A DNA stretch of 31,877 nt from Hypsibius dujardini (taxonomy: Eukaryota; Tardigrada; Eutardigrada; Parachela; Hypsibiidae), in assembly GCA_001579985.1 (NCBI GenBank), contig LRSR01013499.1, positions 1 to 31,877 on the forward strand, given 5' to 3'. The translations under genes and the position numbers were made by a program. The notes beneath the pieces are model-generated. The model saw only the letters and a program-made list of their open reading frames with translations, made no database searches and was not told where the DNA came from. Below, piece by piece: positions 1 through 10,664 of the stretch (its first letter is position 1; each line of letters starts with the position of its first letter).

Positions 1-3000
1 GATCAAGTGAGCGGCGTTGTGCCCGATTATTTGGGGAGTTACATTTGACGGAGTTGATTGCCGTTTAGGTCCATCGTCAAAACGCTCCGCAAGTTGGAGT
101 ACAACGTCGGTCGGCATGGAAAAAGCGTGGAGGATCACTTGAAATACGTCAAGGCAAAGCATTTTTAACGAGATCAGAACTATGACCGGATGTTTTTTAT
201 TAGTTTTTCAGTGCGTTTTTGCAGTAATCTAACTGTGAGATTTATTTGCAGTATGAAATGGAGTTTTTGGAGCTGATTCGGGAGCGCAGGAAGGTGAGTC
301 AGACGTTATTTCCGTTTGAAATAACTATTTTCACTGATGGATCAATCAATCAATCAATCAATCGATTATCGTCTTGGACTATGCGTTTCATTAATTCATC
401 AATCAATCGATCGCTCTCATTTTAGACGTTTGATTGCGCTATTCATCAATCAATCGATGACTATTGTTTCAGACCTTTGATTTCATTAATCCATCAATCA
501 ATCCAACGATCCTGGTAGAAATTGCACCTTGGACAATTGTTGTTTCGCTAGAAGCAGTTCTGAAAGTCTACATTAATTAATTTACTAATCGGTAAAAATC
601 TTAAACTTTAATATTGACCAATAGTAAACGAATCGGACCCCAATTGTCACCGAATCAATCCTGGGAAGTCTTATCTTGGCTCTATAACTGTACCGGAGAG
701 ACGTTGCATGTTTTCAGCGTCTGGGATATAACTTCAAATTCAACGAAATTGAGGGATCAGTTGGAAAGCGCTGTCAGACGCGTCTCTTAGTAAGTAACAG
801 ACAATATACACTCAACGACAAGATTGAGTACACTAGAGGGTCCGGGGAATGGGCAAAAGGGGCGGGACAGGAGGTGGTTTTCAAACAATCGAACAATCAA
901 CCACCTGACCCCCTGGTCCGCCCCTTTTGCCCATACCTCGGGCCCTTCAGTGTACTCAACCACCTGACCACCCCCTGCTCCGCTCCTTTTGTCCATACCC
1001 CCGACCCTCAAGTGTCCTGACCACCCCCTGCTCCGCCCTTTTTGCCCATACCTCGGGCCCTTTAGCGTACTCAACCACCTGACCACCCCCTGCTCCGCCC
1101 CTTTTGCCCATACCCCGGGCCCTTTAGCGTACTCAACCACCTGACCACCCCCTGCTCCGCTCCTTTTGTCCATACCCCGGTCCCTTCAGTGTATTCAATC
1201 TTGGCGTTGATTGTATGACTGTTAGTCTTCTCAACATTATGCGGTCACTCAGACGCTTTTTCCTTCACAGAGAGCAGAAGGCCGTCACCCCGGCAGTATG
1301 GAGGTGTGGGATCTTCACGTGGAGCTGTGCCGATTCCTCAACTGGCATCCCATGGCCAGCCAGGTCTTCATACGCATGCTGCAGGTCCACTCGGATAAGC
1401 CAGGTGCGGATTCCCCTGCAAATTCCCGACAAGTCGGGACTGTCAAAGGAATATTTTTTCTCTCCAGAGGTCTGGATAAAAGCTGCAAACTTTGAGCTGA
1501 AGGAAAACGGTTCCCCGGACACAGCCAGGGAGCTCTTCATGAAAGCCCTACGCTGGCACCCAAAAAACGAAGAGCTATGGAGAGAGGTAAGACGGTTCCA
1601 TAGATAAATCCTGTTCTTCATTAATTTGGCTCGTTTCAGTATTTGCTGGCCGAGTTGAAGATTGCCTCCAACGTCTACGCTCGCGCAGAACTGTTGGGCG
1701 TGTCAACAGCGGATCTCGTCAAAGGCGATGATCCCATCGCCACCGGGAAATTGGTCATGGCGGTTGCTCGCAACGCCATGCTCACGGTTCCGGACGTCGA
1801 TTTTTCCGCGTCGCTCTATCGGGCTATCCATACGACTCAGATATCCTTGAAGTTGCCGGAGGAACTGTGGAAGCCGTTGTCGGAGTTTATCCTGTCTGAG
1901 ATGGAAAGGTCGCATGGCGCACTGCCTGCTTACTGGAAACGGCGTGCTGAGTTCTGCCTGCTGCCCACGAGAAGCACCGCTAACGGCGATACTCTGACGG
2001 AATATGAGACGATTAATGCCGAGAAGGCTGCTTTTGAGGTCTTGGATTCGGCGATTGAGAAGAATGATTCCGGTAAGCATGATCACATACGATGTTCTGG
2101 ATAGGATGTCATACCAACAGACAGATTGACAGACAGATAGTGAGCCCTATAGTTAGATGGACGAACTGACAGGCAGGCATGTAGACAGCAAGACAAACAG
2201 AAATAAATCTAGGCAGACAGACAGCAGCAGGCATACTAACAGACAGACAGACAGACAATAAGGCAGACATCGAGATAGACAACAGCAGGCAGACAGACAG
2301 ACAATTAGGCAGACATCGAGACAGACAACAGCAGACAGACAGACAAGTGGGCAGACAAGTAGATAGACAATTAAACAGTCAAGTAGACAGAAATCGAGAC
2401 AGATAGACTGACAGACAGACAAACAGGCGTCACAGTATGATCTCGAAGTGAACTTTGAACAGGAGTACTATTACCTCCTGGTTTCAGACGATTCCCATTG
2501 CATGTTTGGTATCGTTCTTCTTTTAGCGGACATGTGGCAGGAATACATGGAGTTTTTCGTGGATCTCTACTCGGAAAGTGCGGCGAAATCCGATGATCGG
2601 CTGCACCTGCTGAAGAAACGATTTGAGAAAGCCCATGAGATATTCCAAATGGCGGAGCAGAAGAAGGCCGTTGGTTTCTCGCACCTTCTCAGTTGGGTAG
2701 GTGCGCTTGCATTGTTTTTTTTCGTGGCATAGCTATTTTTGACATTGATTTCGTTTCCGCTGTGTCTAGTCTAGGATATTATTCGCCAGAAGGAGAGTTC
2801 AAGAAGCCCTCGCGGTTCTTTCGAAAGCTGCGCTTGTGCTTCCGGTAACGCTCGACGGATTTGCCAAACTCATCCAGTGCTATGAAACTGTCTCCACGGA
2901 TTCTGGTGCTGTCATTCCACTCATTCAGAGGGCGAAGGCGACTTTACCGAAAACCGTAAGTTCTGCAAGGTTTCGTCACTCCTTCATCCCTCCTGTTATC

Positions 3001-3923
3001 CGTGCGTTTGTCAGTGGTTTTTTCTGTCTGTCTGTCTGCCTGCCTGTCTGTATGTCTGTCTGTCTGTCTGTCTGTATCTCTGTCTGTCTGTATCTCTGTC
3101 TGTCTGTCTGTCTGCCTGACTTTCCCCCAGTATGTCTGTCTGTCTGTCTGTCTCTCTATCTGTGTGTCTGCCTGTCTGCCTGTCTGCCTGTCTGTCTGCC
3201 TGTCTGTGTGTCTGTGTGTCTGCCTGTCTGTCTATGACGGTTGGTTGTTTTATATCAGTTTGGGTAAGGCAATCTTTTAGCTCCTTCCACTCCTAGGATC
3301 CAGAATTCTGGCGGCATTTGATTTCTTGGACGCTCCAACACCAACCGAGCGACGCGGAAGCGGTCTTTAGGGACGCTCTCAGACAGACACGACCGGTAGT
3401 GGCTTCGTCTGCTCTTCTCTACCTCCAATGGGCTTACAGAGAAAGCACCGGGAAGGGTAGGAAGGTCTACCAGGAACTGTGCAAAACGCCGGGTGCCTTC
3501 ACCGAGCCATTGATCAAGTGGGTATTGGAGGAGGAGGAGAAGCGTCGAAAGGCTCCGATTGCTCTACTGAGAAAGATTTTGGATCAAGCCCTCATCGCAC
3601 ATGGCTCAACCAGTGCTGGTAAGCACATTAATCATGATTAGTTACCGGCACCGGATGATGGTTGATTGATTGATTCAGTTGATTGATCTCATGGCTGCTT
3701 AATTTTTTTAAGGTAAATTTTCAAGCATTAAATGTTGAATTCTCTTTTGTCTGCAGATCTGTGGATCGACTACATCCAGCTAGAGCTGACCTACCCCGGT
3801 GGGGACGCCTTAAAGTCCAGCCAGATGGTGTGGAAAGCTCAACGCGCCCTGAAACCGGAAGCGGTCGCACTATTCACGTCCATGTACAACTTGATCACGG
3901 CCGATGAGAGCGAAAGCGGTTGA
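1..3923 (+). CDS. UTP6: UTP6, U3 snoRNP / SSU processome HAT-repeat protein (5' partial)
   Basis: UTP6 belongs to the nucleolar small-subunit processome, which processes pre-18S rRNA with U3 snoRNA. Exons: 1-6, 69-153, 252-293, 718-789, 1271-1403, 1468-1586, 1640-2072, 2527-2696, 2770-2955, 3297-3618, 3757-3923 (stop TGA). They join in frame to 577 residues; animal UTP6 is about 600, so only the N-terminus is missing. Family matches include IKSIVKTLRKLEY, YVKYEMEFLELIRERRK, VHSDKPEVWIKAANFE, ARELFMKALRWHP, AEAVFRDALRQTR and DLWIDYIQLELTYP. The tetratricopeptide-like HAT helices run through the whole protein. The first intron (7-68) begins GTGAGC, so bases 1-6 are the end of an exon. The intron at 154 is best read with a GC donor. 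Introns carry a TIR element (812-1210) and two tetranucleotide arrays. Very sure of identity; exon edges are by-eye calls. Confidence 0.93.
340..510. repeat. CAAT/ATCA-rich simple repeat in UTP6 intron
   Basis: Runs of (CAAT)n and ATCGAT-type words recur four times between 345 and 505 inside the intron 294-717. Similar ATTGATTGATCG tracts occur elsewhere in the window, for example 23170-23390 and 25110-25150. Confidence 0.7.
812..1210. repeat. Terminal-inverted-repeat element with internal GC-rich minisatellite, inside UTP6 intron 790-1270
   Basis: The left end (TCAACGACAAGATTGAGTAC) and the reverse complement of the right end (TCAACGCCAAGATTGAATAC) match closely. The interior has repeated units of roughly 50-65 bp with the core CCCCTGCTCCGCCCCTTTTG, and the first unit is inverted relative to the others. 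The element fills about 400 of the 481 bp of this intron. The long minus-strand open frame here is a by-product of the repeats. Confidence 0.75.
2117..2428. repeat. Imperfect (GACA)n array in UTP6 intron 2073-2526
   Basis: About 310 bp of GACA/GGCA tetranucleotide units with interruptions. The intron joins GATTCCG to CGGACATGTGG in frame (residues S-A-D-M-W). The array is complementary to the CTGT array two introns downstream (3021-3235). Confidence 0.9.
3021..3235. repeat. (CTGT)n array in UTP6 intron 2956-3296
   Basis: About 215 bp of CTGT/CTGC units. It produces long artefactual open frames rich in CLSVCLSV. It lies in the intron between the exons ending ATLPKT and starting DPEFWRHL. Confidence 0.92.
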
Positions 3924-4308
3924 GCTTGACTTTTCCCCGCCACACGCGCACACACAGACACAGACAACCGTTTAGCGATCGTATTTCACGGTGATGCCAT
4001 CTCACACCCGGCATCTGCGGGGAGAAGTGCGGAAATAGATCGCAACAAGACACGACATTGTGACGTGCTGTCCGCGCTGGGGTTGGATGTCCGGCTCGTC
4101 CGGAAGTGTCGCCAGACGCGCGCGGAAGTGTCCGCGGACCGTGTGGTGATTGTCCTTTCCAGCGCGGCAGTGGGTTTTTTTTGTACCAACAGGCAGCATA
4201 AAGTTCCGACTGTCCGTGAGATTTCGAGCTTACTTGCTTTTTTTAACCGGGTGGGTTTATGGATGGGAATTATTAGAGCCGGTCTAGATGGAGGCTTGAG
4301 AGGGTGCC
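3924..4308. other. Intergenic: UTP6 3' end and upstream region of the secreted cadherin-like gene
   Basis: 385 bp between two genes on the same strand. It is GC-rich with many CpGs around 4060-4180 and a short CA-rich run near 3945-3965. I see no AATAAA hexamer for UTP6, no clear TATA box and no other gene. Confidence 0.5.
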
Positions 4309-5435
4309 ATGCTGCAACCGATATGGCTGATGCACTTGGTCCTGCTTTCCTTCACCGTTCTGGCCTTGCCGGAGGAGTTGTTCAATCATCCGCCGGCCGT
4401 GCAGTTTAACAGTAGCAATTTTTACCTCAACGCGACGTGTAAACTGAATGGCGCAATTGGGACCATCACCGCGGTCGGGTCGCCGCCGGACGTGGTGTAT
4501 CAGATCTTTGGGTCGCAGGATTTCACGGTGCACCGACATCGTGGGGATGTGATTATGGTGAAGAAACCGAGGGATCCCTATCCGTTGTTCTATATCTCCG
4601 CGGTGGACGCGGGGGGGAGTAGCGCGACCGCGGTCGTGGAAGTCAGTCATAACTGTCCGACGGTCAGTTTCGACGCGGTGTCATACCACTTTTTCGCGCT
4701 GCGGCGTGCGCCTTCAAGTACCGTTGGTCATCTCAAGGTAACATGGCGTTCTTTAGTCCAATACACAAAGGGATAGACAATCACTGAAGAGATAGACAGA
4801 CACACAGACACACACACAGACACACAGACACACAGACAGGCAGGTAGATAGGCAGACAGACAGATAGACCAACAGGCAGGTAGAGAGAAGGGTAGATAGA
4901 CAGGTAGACCGAGAGACAGCTAAAGAGACAACTAGACGAACAGACAGATAGATATGCAAGCAGATGTACATGTTCAGGTACGGCGAATTTGTGGAGGTTC
5001 TCTGAATTCTCTAGGCAGCTGGTGGGGACGACATTCGGTATAGCACAGAGTCTGAAGTCTTTCAAGTTGATGAAGTAACCGGGACGATTTCCGCAAAGCT
5101 CATCTTACCCATCGACACTACATCCATATTCTACGTCAAGGGTTCGGACAGGAAAGGTAATACCGACGTAGCGGAAGTGGTGGTGGAAGTAATCGGATGC
5201 TACATGGATGTCGACGTGCAGCATGAAAGGCGATACAACGTGGTGTTCGAAAAGCGCTGCTACGCTCTCATCTTGACCAGATGCGAGTCCGGCATCATCG
5301 CCGGCGCCGTGACGGTTTGTACACGACCCTTGCATCAACCAGGACCTGTTTGAGTCCGTCTGTCTGCTTTTCTGTGCGTGCCCGCCTGTCTACTTATCTG
5401 TCCATCTCCCTCCCTGCTTACCACCCGTCTGCTCT

Positions 5436-5474
<39 letters not shown>

Positions 5475-6308
5475 GTCTGTCTGTCTGTCTGTCTGTCTGT
5501 TTATCTGTCTATCTGTATCGCTCTTGATGTTTCATCTCCCGAATCGTTTTATCTGCTACAGTACCATGTCTTATAGGCGAAAGGGTACCCTGAACCCACC
5601 TACGAACTGCGACATCCTAACTTCTACCTCAACCCCGAAGATGGTGTGCTGATGGTGAAAAAAGACGTCGAACCAGGCATGGTCTATCAATTAAACGTGA
5701 TGGCTAAAAACGGGCACGAGCCAGACAATCTCGACGTCACGCTAGTCACCGTCGACACTCGCAAATGTCCACCGCTTAGTACCACGCCCACCACTCCCAT
5801 TCCTGAAGGTCGCACAACCCGTCTTCCAACGACAACGATAGCCACAGAAGGTTCCTTATCGGAGCCGCTCGACGAAAACGGGAACAGTATCCCGGTCTCA
5901 CCGACAGATGCCTCAGCAGCAGCCGCGGGATTTGACGTATTCGATCGAAACGGAACCGCCCTCTCCGAGGACGATCCGTCCGTCTACAGCAACGGGACAG
6001 TGGAAGAAAACCCCTTCCCGGTGAACAATCAAAATGAGACGGACTTTTTCAACTGGGACGAAGTGGTGACGCCACCGTTCGTCGAGTTCAACAACGGCAC
6101 GGACGGTTCCACCGCAGCACCCACAACAATGTTCTCGCAGAAGCCATCTAAGAACGGTTCCTTTGTGGTGCACTGGATGTCGGTGAACATCTCGAAGACG
6201 GTCAAACCGGTCTATGTGCCTAAATTTCACAGCGGGAAGATCTTTGTGAAGAGCACCCGGCCGAAATCGGATTTGTCCGGTGATGGTCGCGGCATGGAAA
6301 TTGTGTGA
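4309..6308 (+). CDS. Secreted protein with three cysteine-framed cadherin-like repeats and a Thr/Ser-rich tail
   Basis: Exons 4309-4737, 5015-5314 and 5577-6308 join in phase 0 to give 486 residues. The ATG is followed by a hydrophobic signal peptide (LMHLVLLSFTVLALP). Three beta-sandwich-like repeats follow, at roughly residues 35-115, 115-205 and 205-305. Each has a cadherin-like pattern, such as FQVDEVTGTISAKL followed by FYVKGSDRKGNTDVAEVVVE, and ends near a cysteine (VSHNC, VEVIGC, VDTRKC). Calcium-binding motifs of classical cadherins (DRE, DxNDN) are not evident. The rest is a low-complexity Thr/Ser/Asn-rich tail with several N-x-S/T sites and no membrane segment, so I infer secretion. 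Repeat style matches the two minus-strand genes next door. The function is unknown; I do not recognise a named family. Confidence 0.8.
4790..4955. repeat. (GACA)n array in intron 1 of the three-repeat cadherin-like gene
   Basis: GACA/CACA/GATA tetranucleotide run inside intron 4738-5014, opposite in orientation to the array of the next intron. Confidence 0.88.
5358..5516. repeat. (CTGT)n array in intron 2 of the three-repeat cadherin-like gene
   Basis: CTGT units inside intron 5315-5576. With the GACA array of intron 1 it brackets the 300-nt exon 5015-5314. Confidence 0.9.
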
Positions 6309-6998
6309 AGAGAACAAAATGCAACTGGCTGTGCAATTGACCGACGTGCACACAGAGAGTGCGCGTGTATGTGCACGCAGAGAGTGCGCGTGTATGTGCA
6401 CACAGAGAGTGCGCGTGTATGTGCAGGCAGAGAGTGCGCGTGTATGTGCACGCAGATAGTGCGCGTGTATGTGCACGCCGAGAGTGCGCGTGTATGTGCA
6501 CGCATAGAGTGCGCGTGTATGTGCACACAGAGAGTGCGCGTGTATGTGCACACAGAGAGTACGCGTGTATGTGCAGGCAGAGAGTGCGCGTGTATGTGCA
6601 CACAGATAGTGCGCGTGTATGTGCACGCAGAGAGTTTCTCTGGAGGGAAGAACAAAAATTATATATTCATTTATTCGAAAATGTTTTTTATTTGTTCATT
6701 AACAAATTAAACGAATTATAAAATTGAGCTGGCAATAACGGCTGATTAATTGCCGTTACAAATTCTAGTCGAAAACGAAAAAAAAATTTAACCGTCTGGT
6801 GGGAATATGTACTGTATTTCTCCCTATGGGAATAAATATTACGTTATTATTCTTTATAAATAATTTAACACTGCATGGAAAACAAATTCGTGGGTTCATC
6901 AGCCTGAAATGAACAGTACTGGATAGAACGCCATCTTAAAAAGTGGTCTCTTCTTCGCGACACATACATTACATAATAATAAAACATTCTGGGTGTTT
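6309..6998. other. Convergent intergenic region, AT-rich, with candidate poly(A) signals
   Basis: After the minisatellite the DNA turns AT-rich (6655-6890). AATAAA at 6831-6836 could serve the plus-strand gene. TTTATT near 6668 and 6687 (AATAAA on the minus strand) could serve the minus-strand gene that stops at 6999. No gene is seen. Confidence 0.45.
6349..6635. repeat. 24-bp minisatellite just 3' of the secreted cadherin-like gene
   Basis: About 12 tandem copies of a 24-bp unit with the core GAGAGTGCGCGTGTATGTGC, starting about 40 bp after the stop codon and so probably in the 3' UTR or just beyond. The unit length is a multiple of three and lacks stops in several frames, so it makes long false open frames on both strands. 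Alternating purine-pyrimidine runs (GCGCGTGTATGTGCAC) favour Z-DNA. Confidence 0.92.
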
Positions 6999-7522
6999 CT
7001 ACCCAGCTGCACACTGAACTGTTATTGTGACCGGGACGGTAGTTGTCGCGCCGGTTGCGCTGAACGCCGTCACTTGAATGTTGTAAGTTCCCGCTGCCGT
7101 GGCGGACGTCAAAGTGATGTTTCCGGAACTGTCGATGGTAAAAATAGTGCTTCCGTTGTTGATGTTGTATGTGATGGCGTTGGTGGCGAACACCGCTCCG
7201 ACGGCGGACCCAGCGGTGCAGGTGGTCGTGGCCATTGTGTACCCGCCAGGTTGTGTGAAAACTGGAGTTCCCGTTGTTGCTGCTGTGGTGGTGCTCGTGA
7301 CACAAGATGAGACGGTCACGGTAACGGGAACTGAAACGCAAACGCCGGCACTGGTGCAGGCAGTGACAACCAGGCTGTAGGTCCCCGCGGCTTGTAAAGT
7401 TGTTGCTGTGATAAAGAGAATGACAATCATCGGGCGTTCACTAAGGATATGGTTACTTATTGCTTGTCTGTCTGTCTGTCTGTCTGTCTGCCTGCCTGTC
7501 TGTATGTCTGTTTGTCTGTATC

Positions 7523-7561
<39 letters not shown>

Positions 7562-8515
7562 GCCTGTTGTCTGTCTGTATGTCTGTATGTCTGTCTGTCT
7601 GCTTGTCTGTCTGTCAGCCTAAAGATGTCGTAGAATGCATTTTATATTCGTTCACTGTCAGCTTTCGACATTTGTACCTGACAAGACACCGGTTGAGCTA
7701 ATTGAAAATCCTCCGTTGTTTCCACTGCTGATGAAATAACTCGCCGCGTTCGTGGCCGTGATAGCACCGAGTGTCGACACTGCGCATGCCACCTGCGTTA
7801 TGGAATAAGAAGTCTGCGGGAAGACGGGCGAAAATGTTGACCCAGTCGAAGTTCGTGCTGTGCTGGTTGTTGCAGCAGTCGTTGTTGTTGTACATCCGCT
7901 AGTTGAAATCTGAACTAAAACATTAGTCGGAACCCCGTTCTGATTCGTTGCCGTCACCGTGAGGTAGACCGGTGTGCCTGTGGGTACAGAACCGTAAGCT
8001 GTGATGACACCACTCGTCCGATTGATATCGTAGTAGTTGCTCCAAGGACCTGTCTCGATGTAATAGACGACGGCCCCGGTTGCCGACACTGTTCCGATGG
8101 TCGAGCCATTTACACCATTTATACAGTTAGTCTGGGAGAAGCTGTAAGGGGAAGATCCGAACACTGGTGCGGTGCTGTTGAAATTGCAGTTACCGAACAG
8201 GCAAGTTGCGTTAATGATAAAGCTTGTGTCCGTTAAGGTGCTCGTACTGCTACTACTGGTTGAATTGACACTACAGCTAACGGTGATGGAGACGTTAGTG
8301 GTGATTGAACCGCTGTTGCCGAAGGCGGAGACAACGATACTGTAGTTGCCGGCCGCTAGATCACTTGAGAGATATATTCCACCTAAATTTTAATAGTCAA
8401 TACACATAAAGCAAAGGCCGTTAACGTGCAGTTACAAACAGACAATCAATCAATCAAACAAACAAACAAACCAACAGACAGACAGGCAGGCAGACAGACA
8501 GACAGACAGACAGAC

Positions 8516-8580
<65 letters not shown>

Positions 8581-10216
8581 GACAATAAACCTACCGCCGG
8601 CTGAAATCGTGAAATACGGACTCCCGGAAGCGATTCCGTAATTATACGAATTTAACGCAGTCACCGTACCAACGTACGAACTAGCCGTACACCCTTGACT
8701 AGTAAAGGCATAACCGGTCGACCCAAAAGCCGTCGCTCCACTCAGGTAGGAGCTGTAAGCAGACGACACCGAAACACCCGACGTATCGAAATTTCCCGTA
8801 CTCGCATAGTAGCAATTTCCGCCGAAACAGATATACTGCAGGCCAGTATTGAAGTCGTTATCGCCCGTGCTCCCGTCACACTTGAGTTCCACGGTGGCCG
8901 TCAACGTCACCTGCTTGCCCGTGTCCTTGTACGCCACAATCGTCACCGTGTACGTGCCGACGTTGATGAAGTTGGATAGCGTCAAGGCCCCCGTATTGGA
9001 GTTCAAGTTGAACATATTGTTACCGATGACGCTGTTCTGATTGAATGTGCTGGGACTGTTGAAGCTGTTGGTGAAGCCGCCATTACTGAAACCGTTGAAG
9101 TTGCCGAAACTGCCGGTGTTGAAGTTGTTATTGTTGTTTCCGCTGGACAGAAAGTAGGCCTGCCCGCCGGTCGTCGAGACCGTGCCGACCGGGGCACCCG
9201 GGTAACACGTCCCGACGGTGAAGTCGAAATCGTCACCCTTACTGACGTTGCTGCAGAAGTTGTTGAAGCAGACAATGTCGACGCCGTTTTTGTTGCTTGT
9301 ACCTGAAGTTATTTTACCTGGACTCCATCATCTGTTCCACATTGAAATACACACATGGCGTAAAACCTCAGGCCGACCGAATGAAAGCCAACTTTTTACC
9401 GGCGCCCAGCAAAATGGGGTGGTCGGAGTTTGAGCCAATTTGGGCCAGTGCGTGCAGCCATTTCTCACATCGCTTGATTCATTGATTTAATACAAAATCA
9501 ATCAATCAATCGACTGCGTGGTCAGCTGTGGTAAACAAACAGCTGCACGCATTGGCCAAAATGGCTCAAACTCTGACCACCCCATTTTGCTGGGCGCCGG
9601 GGAAAATGTGGCTTTAACTCGGTCAGCCTGAGGTTTATGCCACGTGTTATTCGTACCGCAACGGATGGTGATGGGGACCACGGCGGCGCCGTAGAAGTTG
9701 GTGGCACGGAGGTTGACACGGAACTTGCCGGTCGCTGAGGTGGCCAGGTTCAGCTGGCCGGTCTGATAGTTGACGGCCACGTTCTGCGGGGACCCTGTGC
9801 GGTTGTCGATGGAATAGGCGATTTGACTGATGGATGGGTTGTTAGCTTGGACGGCTGCGATGAACAGACCGGTACTGCAGGTGGTCATGTTGAAGACGTA
9901 TGAGGACTGCGCGAACTGCGGAGCCTGCGAGTTGGAGTACCCGCTGAAATAAGGCGCCTGTGCTTCTGCCATCTGAAAAGGAAGTAACTCAAAACTGCAA
10001 CTTGAACAGGAACAACTTTGTATCTAACTAAACGATAAGACATCTTTCTTTATAAACGAACACCTTGAAATCAAATCAATAAATCAAATCAATAAATCAA
10101 TCAATAATAATAAATCAAATTACCCTTACCGGAATCCATTGGAGGAAGAATATAATAAGCAGTACTTCCCCGCAAGCACGCACACCTCCCCGCACACCTT
10201 CTCGGCACTCCGACAT
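6999..10216 (-). CDS. Secreted six-repeat cadherin-like protein, paralogue A
   Basis: Exons in coding order: 10216-10130, 9972-9657, 9302-8595, 8382-7678, 7405-6999. They total 740 residues. Exon 1 (29 residues) holds the signal peptide (VLLIIFFLQWIP after MSECREG). The start was chosen because the neighbouring paralogue has the same exon-1 layout and frame. Six repeats follow, each opening with an aromatic-x-F/I/M-x3-C strand ([32 protein letters not shown]). Each continues with F-x-I-x3-G-x-L/I and G-x-Y-x-V-x-V-x-A and closes with a V-x-V-x-C strand. Thr-rich linkers join the last repeats ([22 protein letters not shown]). There is no membrane anchor. Introns 3 and 4 fall in phase 1 at equivalent points of repeats 3 and 5. 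Intron 2 is absent from paralogue B and contains a TIR element. Family and function are unrecognised. Confidence 0.82.
7462..7616. repeat. (CTGT)n array in intron 4 of paralogue A
   Basis: Plus-strand CTGT units inside intron 7406-7677. They read as ACAG in the transcript of this minus-strand gene. Confidence 0.9.
8475..8580. repeat. (GACA)n array in intron 3 of paralogue A
   Basis: A nearly pure GACA run inside intron 8383-8594. It reads as TGTC in the transcript and is complementary to the array in intron 4. Confidence 0.92.
9303..9656 (-). mobile_element. TIR element occupying a paralogue-specific intron (introner-like)
   Basis: The arms at 9351-9458 and 9542-9647 are inverted copies of each other, about 107 bp each and roughly 85% identical by eye. 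Both carry CGGCGCCCAGCAAAATGGGG and CCTCAGGCYGACCGA. They occupy most of a 354-bp intron with donor GTACGA and acceptor CTTCAG. The downstream exon begins GTACAA, so the direct repeat GGTACRA spans both junctions and may be a target-site duplication. The other paralogue has uninterrupted coding sequence here (RCG then DLKKNGVDI). A half-copy lies near 26525-26600. Confidence 0.75.
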
Positions 10217-10310
10217 CCCTTTTTCGGTTCTATTTCGGACTGCCAAAACCCGACGACGTGCTTCAATTTGGAACGTGCGAACATTACGTCCGACCTGACA
10301 ATCATTTCCA

Positions 10311-10317
10311 TTTTATA
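10311..10317 (-). promoter_or_regulatory. TATA box of paralogue A
   Basis: TATAAAA followed by TGGAAATG on the minus strand, about 95 bp upstream of the start codon. The equivalent spot of paralogue B (14547-14553, CTTAAAATGGAAGAG) aligns with it, as does DNA upstream (GATTAC...TCGAAC). That is promoter conservation rather than a coding exon. Confidence 0.55.
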
Positions 10318-10548
10318 TCTCTCCCCAAGTTGTGTTTGAAAAATCCGCGTTCGAAATAACAGAATTCGGTAATCTCTCGACCGGCGTCCCTCCATCCGGC
10401 GGGCAGTATCTCGCTCTAACTCTATACTCCAGCTGAAGGAACAGACTAAGACAAACAATGCCGTTACGTAAGGAAGTTGCCATCTTTTCTTGTCGGACTG
10501 AAATTGCAGCGAAGCCTCGCTGGTCCAAATTTCAACGAAGCCTCCGAC

Positions 10549-10664
10549 GGACCAAGTGAGCTGACGGACCAAGTGAGCTGACGGACCAAGTGAGCTGACG
10601 GACCAAGTGAGCAGACGGACCAAGTGAGCAGACGGACCAAGTGAGCTGACGGACCAAGCGAGTG
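10549..10664. repeat. 17-bp tandem repeat upstream of paralogue A
   Basis: Seven tandem copies of GGACCAAGTGAGCTGAC with few changes, about 330-450 bp upstream of the start codon. The long minus-strand open frame across it is an artefact. Confidence 0.9.

Noticed and set aside
2153-3280. Cys/Leu/Ser/Val-rich open frames
   Set aside because: Translations of the CTGT/GACA arrays inside UTP6 introns; the same applies to the other arrays at 4753-5065, 8426-8641, 12674-12955, 16472-16815, 18516-19353 and 30653-31168.
5913-6655. Three overlapping minus-strand open frames and two plus-strand ones, rich in CTYTRTL or RVYVH
   Set aside because: They come from the 24-bp minisatellite, whose length is a multiple of three, plus the antisense of the real exon 5577-6308.
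9502-9656. Coding extension of paralogue A exon 2 (TNNTWHKPQADRVK...)
   Set aside because: The sequence is the TIR element inside the intron. A good donor at 9656 and the paralogue alignment end the exon at 9657.
10126-10623. Long minus-strand open frame (165 codons) upstream of paralogue A, partly similar to a frame at 14259-14660
   Set aside because: It starts in the 17-bp repeat. The similarity between the two is better explained by conserved promoter and exon 1 read in the wrong frame. The frame that joins both second exons gives a signal peptide instead.
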